From Maritimibacter sp. (GTDB lineage: Bacteria > Pseudomonadota > Alphaproteobacteria > Rhodobacterales > Rhodobacteraceae), in assembly GCA_003520545.1 (NCBI GenBank), contig DOUP01000058.1:318-44759 (forward strand): DNA of 44,442 nt, given 5' to 3'. A model generated the notes under the pieces. The model had not been told where the DNA came from. It saw nothing but the letters and a program-made list of their open reading frames with translations, and made no database searches. The translations under genes were made by a program, and so were the position numbers. Below are positions 40,202 through 44,442 of this stretch, in pieces. The first letter of the stretch is position 1. Each line of letters starts with the position of its first letter.

Positions 40202-40248
40202 GGGCGTACACTGGGCGTGCACAGGCTGTGCATACGATTGTGCATACG
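40202..40248. repeat. Tandem short direct repeats upstream of pdhA
   Basis: GGGCGTACACT (40202-40212) next to GGGCGTGCACA (40213-40223), then TGTGCATACG twice (40227-40236 and 40239-40248), a 12-base period. Lies between ftsB and pdhA; looks like an array of regulator sites. Confidence 0.55.
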
Positions 40249-40277
40249 CGCTGCGCCAACCGGCGAAGATGAGGCGT

Positions 40278-40580
40278 TCAGCGCAGCACGACCTCGTCGG
40301 CGCGCACAAGGCCAAGCACGTCGCGGGCCTGCTCGTCGAGAAGGTCGAGATCGAGGTACTGATCCGAGATTCGGCGGGTCTTGTTTTCCAGAATGGCGAT
40401 CTCGGCCATGAGCTTTTCGCGCTCCGCGCGCAGATCTTCGGCTTCGGCTTCGATCCGGATACGGTGAAACAGCCCGTAATCCCCCTGCACCGAGGCAAAG
40501 GTGAAATAGACGCCAGCGAGGATCAGCCCCAAGAGATAGAGCATGCCGCCGAAGCCGGTCTGTTTGCGGGGTCCGTTCAT
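40278..40580 (-). CDS. ftsB: Septum formation initiator FtsB/DivIC family
   Basis: 100-residue division protein: short cytoplasmic N-terminus, one transmembrane helix at about 12-30, then a coiled coil (E-A-E-A-E-D-L-R-A-E-R-E-K-L-M-A-E-I) with the family motif D-Q-Y-L-D-L-D-L-L-D-E-Q-A-R near the C-terminus. It would join FtsL and FtsQ at the septum. I start at the ATG 40580, behind GAGGCAG; frame extends upstream without a site. It stands before the pdh genes on the same strand, a common order in alphaproteobacteria. Confidence 0.87.
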   Translation of the reverse strand: MNGPRKQTGFGGMLYLLGLILAGVYFTFASVQGDYGLFHRIRIEAEAEDLRAEREKLMAEIAILENKTRRISDQYLDLDLLDEQARDVLGLVRADEVVLR

Positions 40581-40757
40581 GGACGTGTCTGCCTCATATC
40601 TGCACCTCTGACGGGCGCTGCACCCATCTATGCCACAGGCGATTCGCCGTGTGAATCCCCTAATGATTCGCGGTGGCACTTTCCTGCCAATCGCGCGACG
40701 TCACGGGTTCCCGGCGGCGGGGCGCTGGGGCTAGGCTCGCAAGAGGAGGACCCAGAC

Positions 40758-42377
40758 ATGACCAACCCGACCGCGCCCGAAGCCCAACTCACGACCCACG
40801 AGGTCGAGAACCAGCCGGGACCGCCTCCTGCCGCCGACCTCTGGACAACGGACGCGCCGCTGCGCGCCGCGGTCGAGGGCAATGGTGGGCGCGCCGATGT
40901 GGCGGCCGCGGCGGGCGCGGCGTTCGGCACCGAGGAGATGCGCGAGGCGGGGCAGGCCGCGCGGGCGCATCCGCCGGAACTCAGGCTCTTTGACCGGGGC
41001 GGGCGGCGTCTGGACGAGGTGGCGTTTCATCCCGGTTATCACCAGATCATGGCCGAGGGCATGAAGCAGGGTTATGCGCATGTCGCCTGGGACGGGCAGC
41101 CGGGCGGCCACACGACCCACGCCGCGATGGTTTACATGCTGAGCCAGGTCGAGCCGGGGATTTGTTGCCCGCTGACCATGACCTATGCCGCCGTGCCCGC
41201 ACTGTCGGCCAGCCCCGCCGCCGAGGCCGCCTGGGCTCCGAAACTGCTGGGGACGGACTACGACTCCGCCATCGCACCTGTGGGCGAGAAGCGGTCCGCG
41301 ACCATGGGCATGGCGATGACCGAGAAACAAGGTGGCTCGGACGTGCGTGCGAATACGACGCGGGCCGTGCCGGATGGCGATGACTGGGTGCTGACCGGGC
41401 ATAAATGGTTCTGCTCGGCGCCGATGTCGGACGGGTTCCTGACATTGGCCCAGACCGAGGGCGGGTTGTCCTGCTTCCTCGTGCCGCGCTGGACGGAGCA
41501 GGGGCGCAACGGCATCCGGTTGCAGCGGCTCAAGTCCAAGCTCGGGAACACCGCAAATGCTTCGTCCGAGATCGAGTATCATGGCGCTCGCGCCACGCTT
41601 CTGGGGGACGAGGGACGCGGGGTGAACACGATCATCGAGATGGTGCATCACACGCGGCTCGATACCGCGATGGCCCCTGCCGGGTTGATGCGCGCGGCTT
41701 TGGTCGAGGTGAAGCATTGGATTTCCGGGCGACGGACGTTCCAGAAGCGCTTGATCGACCAGCCGCTGATGCGCGCGGTCGTGGCTGACCTCGTGCTCGA
41801 TTGGGAAGGGGCGCTGGCGCTCGGGATGCGGGCTGCGCGGGCCTTTGACGGCGGGCGAGACGAGGACCGGGCCTTTGCCCGGATATCCGTGGCTTTGGCG
41901 AAATACCTGTCCAACAAACGTGCACCGCAGGTCATCGTTGAGGCGATGGAGTGCCTGGGCGGCATGGGCTACGTCGATGATACGCCGATGCCGATGCTCT
42001 ACCGTGAGGCGCCGTTGAATTCGATCTGGGAGGGATCGGGGAACGTGATCTGTCTCGACATTCTGCGCACCCTGGCGCGCGAGCCCCTGGCGGGCGAGAC
42101 GTTGAGGGCGGAGCTGGAGGCGGCTCTGGGCGCGGATCGGCGCTATGATGCGGCGTTATCTGCGCACATGGAGCGATGGCCGGGATTGCCGGAGGAAGCC
42201 GAGGCGCGGTGGTTCGCGGAGAGCTTGGCCGGGCTGCTGGCAGCCAGCGTGCTGATCCGCAGCGGTGAAGCGGCGGTGGCCGATGGCTGGGTTGCAACTC
42301 GGGTCACGGGGGAGCGTGGGCTGATACCGGGGTCGGTCAGCGGATTGGACACCGAGGCGCTTCTGGCACGGATATGA
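40758..42377 (+). CDS. AidB-like acyl-CoA dehydrogenase
   Basis: 539-residue flavoprotein, close to E. coli AidB in length (541). Visible: the flavin-site stretch M-G-M-A-M-T-E-K-Q-G-G-S-D-V-R (183-197), H-T-R-L-D-T-A-M-A-P-A-G near 300, and N-S-I-W-E-G-S-G-N-V, which is typical of AidB. The ATG at 40758 follows AGGAGG; open frame upstream runs antisense to ftsB and is not coding. AidB belongs to the adaptive response to alkylation damage in E. coli, but alphaproteobacterial relatives may be ordinary acyl-CoA dehydrogenases, so the role is open. Confidence 0.88.
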   Translation: MTNPTAPEAQLTTHEVENQPGPPPAADLWTTDAPLRAAVEGNGGRADVAAAAGAAFGTEEMREAGQAARAHPPELRLFDRGGRRLDEVAFHPGYHQIMAEGMKQGYAHVAWDGQPGGHTTHAAMVYMLSQVEPGICCPLTMTYAAVPALSASPAAEAAWAPKLLGTDYDSAIAPVGEKRSATMGMAMTEKQGGSDVRANTTRAVPDGDDWVLTGHKWFCSAPMSDGFLTLAQTEGGLSCFLVPRWTEQGRNGIRLQRLKSKLGNTANASSEIEYHGARATLLGDEGRGVNTIIEMVHHTRLDTAMAPAGLMRAALVEVKHWISGRRTFQKRLIDQPLMRAVVADLVLDWEGALALGMRAARAFDGGRDEDRAFARISVALAKYLSNKRAPQVIVEAMECLGGMGYVDDTPMPMLYREAPLNSIWEGSGNVICLDILRTLAREPLAGETLRAELEAALGADRRYDAALSAHMERWPGLPEEAEARWFAESLAGLLAASVLIRSGEAAVADGWVATRVTGERGLIPGSVSGLDTEALLARI

Positions 42378-42413
42378 CCAAAAGGCGCGCGGCTGACGCC
42401 GCGCACATGAAAA

Positions 42414-42442
42414 GGCCGACCCTCGCGGGGCGAGGATCGGCC
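42414..42442 (-). terminator. Terminator between acyl-CoA dehydrogenase and aldolase genes
   Basis: GGCCGA-C-CCTCGC (42414-42426), loop GGG, GCGAGG-A-TCGGCC (42430-42442): 12 pairs, one mismatch. On the minus strand TTTTCAT follows, so it mainly serves the aldolase gene. A second hairpin GCGCGGC-TGAC-GCCGCGC lies at 42387-42404. Confidence 0.7.
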
Positions 42443-42474
42443 GGATTTGGATATTTGAAGCACGATGAAGCCGA

Positions 42475-43365
42475 TCAGGTGATCGAGGCCGTGTAGATGT
42501 CGTCGATGGCGGTGGCGATCGCCCTGTTGAACGCCTCATCGGACTGCTGCGCCGACAGACCTTCGGTCAGGGCGCGCGAAAAGCTGGCAATCATGCCTTC
42601 GTTTTTCGCGAGAAGCGCGTTCGCCTCGTCGCGCGCGTAGCCGCCCGAGAGCGCCACGACGCGCAACACGCGCGGGTGGGCGATAAGGGGGGCGTAGAGG
42701 TTGGACATGGTCGGCAGCGAGAGCTTCAGCATGACCTCCTGACCTTCGGCCAGCCTGTCGAGCTGATGCACGATCTCGTTTGCGAGGATGTCCTCGGCCT
42801 CGGCCTTGTCGTCGATGGTGATGGTCACCTCGGGTTCGATGATCGGGACCAGCCCCTTGGCGAGGATCTGTTTGCCGACCTCGAACTGCTGTTCGACAAT
42901 CGCCTTGATCCCGTCGTGGTTCGCCGCCGAAATGACCGAGCGCATCTTGGTGCCGAAGACGCCGTTTTCCACCGCGCGGTCCAGAAGCGCATCGAGGTCG
43001 GGCATCGGTTTCATCAACTGGCAGCCGTCCGCCTCATCCGCGAGGCCCTTGTCGACCTTCAGGAAAGGCACGACGCCGCGCTCTTCCCAGAGGAATTTGG
43101 CGGCGGGCTTGCCGCCGATCTCGCGGTCCATGGTCATCTCGAAGAGGATCGCGCCGATGACTTTCTCGCCGGTGAAGGCAGGGGCCTGGGCGATGCGCGA
43201 GCGCATGGCGTGGATCAGGTCGAACATCTCGGCGTCCGAAGAATATTGGTCCTCTTCGATGCCATAGAGCCGAAGCGCCTTCGGCGTGGAGCCGCCCGAC
43301 TGGTCGAGAGCGGCGATGAAGCCTTTCCCCGATTTCATCTGCTCGCGCATTTTGGCGTTCGACAT
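42475..43365 (-). CDS. Class I fructose-bisphosphate aldolase
   Basis: 296-residue class I aldolase, Schiff-base type, which splits fructose 1,6-bisphosphate. Features: A-A-L-D-Q-S-G-G-S-T-P-K (18-29), P-I-I-E-P-E-V with Glu177, and V-M-L-K-L-S with Lys214 as the likely Schiff-base Lys; ends with a Tyr-containing tail (D-D-I-Y-T-A-S). The ATG at 43365 has a G-rich site upstream. It is on the same strand and close to pgk, so a glycolysis/gluconeogenesis group interrupted by an SDR gene. Confidence 0.92.
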   Translation of the reverse strand: MSNAKMREQMKSGKGFIAALDQSGGSTPKALRLYGIEEDQYSSDAEMFDLIHAMRSRIAQAPAFTGEKVIGAILFEMTMDREIGGKPAAKFLWEERGVVPFLKVDKGLADEADGCQLMKPMPDLDALLDRAVENGVFGTKMRSVISAANHDGIKAIVEQQFEVGKQILAKGLVPIIEPEVTITIDDKAEAEDILANEIVHQLDRLAEGQEVMLKLSLPTMSNLYAPLIAHPRVLRVVALSGGYARDEANALLAKNEGMIASFSRALTEGLSAQQSDEAFNRAIATAIDDIYTASIT

Positions 43366-43454
43366 GTGGTGATCCCCGTCAGAGTTTCCGTTCGCTCTCC
43401 GTGTTAGGGGAGGTCGCGTGGAGGTTCAATTCTGGTCGCGCTAACGTTGCTGAA

Positions 43455-44234
43455 TTAGCCGCGTTCGGACCAGAGAAGCCGGTTCAGGCGCGCACCAAGG
43501 CCGCGCGGGGTCAGGCGGCTGGCGAAGGCTGCGAATTTCGGCATGAGGCCGGGGGTGACGCTGCGCGTGCCGCGTTTGAGGCCGCGCCAGCCGGCCTCGG
43601 CCACCTTGGCGCTGTCGGCGGGTTCCATGATCGTGGTGAGGAGGGTCTGGCCCATTTGGGCGGCGTCGAAGAACCCGGTGTCGGTGGGGCCGGGGCAGAG
43701 CGAGGTGACGGTGATGCCGTCGGGCTTGCCCTCGAAGTGAAGCGCGTCGGTCAGGGTGAGCGCGAAGGCTTTGGAGGCGTGATATGCGGCCATCGTCGGC
43801 GCCGGGAAAAAGGCCGCGAGCGAGGCGACGTTGAGGATTTTGCCCTTCGTGCCGCTCGCCCGGAAGTGGGCGAGCGCGGCCATGGCAAGATCGTTCATCG
43901 CGGTGACGTTGACGGCGACGAGGGTGCGTGCGGCCGGGATGTCATCTCCGTGAAGGCCGTGGTAGCCCAGACCTGCGTTGTTGATGAGGACCGTGATCTT
44001 GCGGCCCTGGCTCGCGTCTTCCCAGAGCGCCTGTGCGGCGCCCGGTTCGGCGAGGTCGGCCTCGATGATTTCGACTTTTGTGTGGCGGCCTGCCTTGGTC
44101 ATTTCAGCCGCGAGTGCCTCCATCGGGGCGCGGCGGCGGGCCGTGAGGATCAGGTCGTAGCCGTCCATCGCGGCGAGGCGGGCAAAATCCTGTCCAAACC
44201 CCGAGGAGGCGCCTGTGATGAGGGCCCAGGCCAC
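43455..44234 (-). CDS. Short-chain dehydrogenase/reductase (SDR)
   Basis: 259-residue classical SDR. Cofactor motif T-G-A-S-S-G-F-G (7-14), N-N-A-G (85-88), catalytic Ser138, Tyr151 and Lys155 in Y-H-A-S-K. The Arg pair after strand two (T-A-R-R-R) suggests NADPH. The start is GTG at 44234, with GGAG nine bases upstream and only three bases after the pgk stop, so co-transcription is likely. Substrate unknown. Confidence 0.9.
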   Translation of the reverse strand: MAWALITGASSGFGQDFARLAAMDGYDLILTARRRAPMEALAAEMTKAGRHTKVEIIEADLAEPGAAQALWEDASQGRKITVLINNAGLGYHGLHGDDIPAARTLVAVNVTAMNDLAMAALAHFRASGTKGKILNVASLAAFFPAPTMAAYHASKAFALTLTDALHFEGKPDGITVTSLCPGPTDTGFFDAAQMGQTLLTTIMEPADSAKVAEAGWRGLKRGTRSVTPGLMPKFAAFASRLTPRGLGARLNRLLWSERG

Positions 44235-44237
44235 CGA

Positions 44238-44442
44238 TCAGGTCTCCAGCGCAGCGACGCCGGGGAGGGTCTTGCCTTCCATCCATTCGAGGAATGCGCC
44301 GCCCGCCGTGGAGATATAGGAAAAGCCATCGGCCGCGCCCGCCTTGTTGAGGGCGGCGACCGTATCGCCACCGCCGGCGACCGACACGAGGTTGCCGTTC
44401 TGGGTAAGATCGGCAGCCGCTCGGGCGGCGGCGTTGGTGGCG
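44238..44442 (-). CDS. pgk: Phosphoglycerate kinase, C-terminal end
   Basis: Only the last 67 codons lie in the window. They read G-G-G-D-T-V-A-A-L near the cut and end F-S-Y-I-S-T-A-G-G-A-F-L-E-W-M-E-G-K, then L-P-G-V-A-A-L, the standard closing motifs of phosphoglycerate kinase (nucleotide-side Gly-rich loop and the conserved C-terminal helix). The rest is beyond base 44442. Confidence 0.93.
   Translation of the reverse strand, partial: ATNAAARAAADLTQNGNLVSVAGGGDTVAALNKAGAADGFSYISTAGGAFLEWMEGKTLPGVAALET

Noticed and set aside
40674..40689. sigma-54-like promoter TGGCAC...TGCC before the acyl-CoA dehydrogenase gene
   Set aside because: The distance between GG and GC is nine bases instead of ten and the TTGC core is missing; more simply a small hairpin.
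1..44442. tRNA, rRNA, CRISPR arrays and insertion sequences
   Set aside because: Scanned intergenic regions by eye; found no cloverleaf, no regularly spaced repeats of 25-40 bases and no transposase-like gene.

Overview
The window looks like chromosomal DNA of a marine-type Rhodobacterales (Roseobacter-clade) alphaproteobacterium. It is GC-rich. It carries an RcGTA-type gene transfer agent cluster followed by cysE, an alphaproteobacterial pdhA-pdhB-pdhC set with a lipoyl domain on E1-beta, a SUV3-like helicase - S4 protein - FdxA - CarD block, and a divergent cobS/cobT pair. I saw no tRNA, rRNA, insertion sequence or CRISPR array. Nearly all starts have a readable Shine-Dalgarno, and several genes use GTG.

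Layout. 1-1405 (-): 3'-truncated M3-family oligoendopeptidase. 1710-4700 (+): a tight three-gene unit of Tad-type envelope proteins (a von Willebrand A TadG-like protein with an odd Trp/Tyr-rich insertion, then two TadE-like pseudopilins). 4802-5713 (+): pirin. 5782-7016 (-): SCP2 protein translationally coupled to an alpha/beta hydrolase. 7167-12010 (+): exported TPR protein, SUV3-like helicase, S4 RNA-binding protein, 7Fe ferredoxin, and CarD behind a leader with a textbook intrinsic terminator. 12075-12827 (-) and 12899-13918 (+): cobS and cobT for the nucleotide loop of cobalamin. 13915-15807 (-): Kef-type antiporter. 15878-17098 (-): Aer-like PAS protein without membrane or MCP parts. 17192-20188 (-): 998-residue one-TM protein that looks like a PilM/GspL-like domain joined to a GspC/PilP-like domain.

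20578-34437 (+) is an apparently intact gene transfer agent structural cluster. Its order is small and large terminase, portal, prohead protease, capsid, adaptor, stopper, tail terminator, tail tube, two tail chaperones, tape measure, distal tail, hub, NlpC/P60 peptidase and the giant TIM-barrel tip protein. There is no integrase, replication, immunity or lysis gene, as expected for a GTA rather than a prophage. Most genes overlap by 1-4 bases; the exception is a 157-base highly structured spacer after the capsid gene.

After the GTA come a DksA/TraR-like zinc-finger protein (-), cysE (+), and a 638-base gap. That gap holds two 22-codon hydrophobic micro-ORFs, each followed by a strong terminator. 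The minus-strand unit ftsB - pdhA - pdhB - pdhC feeds pyruvate into acetyl-CoA. Its upstream region has tandem direct repeats and a perfect palindrome. An AidB-like acyl-CoA dehydrogenase (+), class I fructose-bisphosphate aldolase (-), an SDR (-) and the 3' end of pgk (-) close the window.

The points most worth a second look are the carD leader terminator, the structured RNA after the GTA capsid gene, the paired micro-ORFs, the 998-residue fusion protein and the aromatic-rich vWA protein. All functional calls come from reading motifs by eye; no database search was run.
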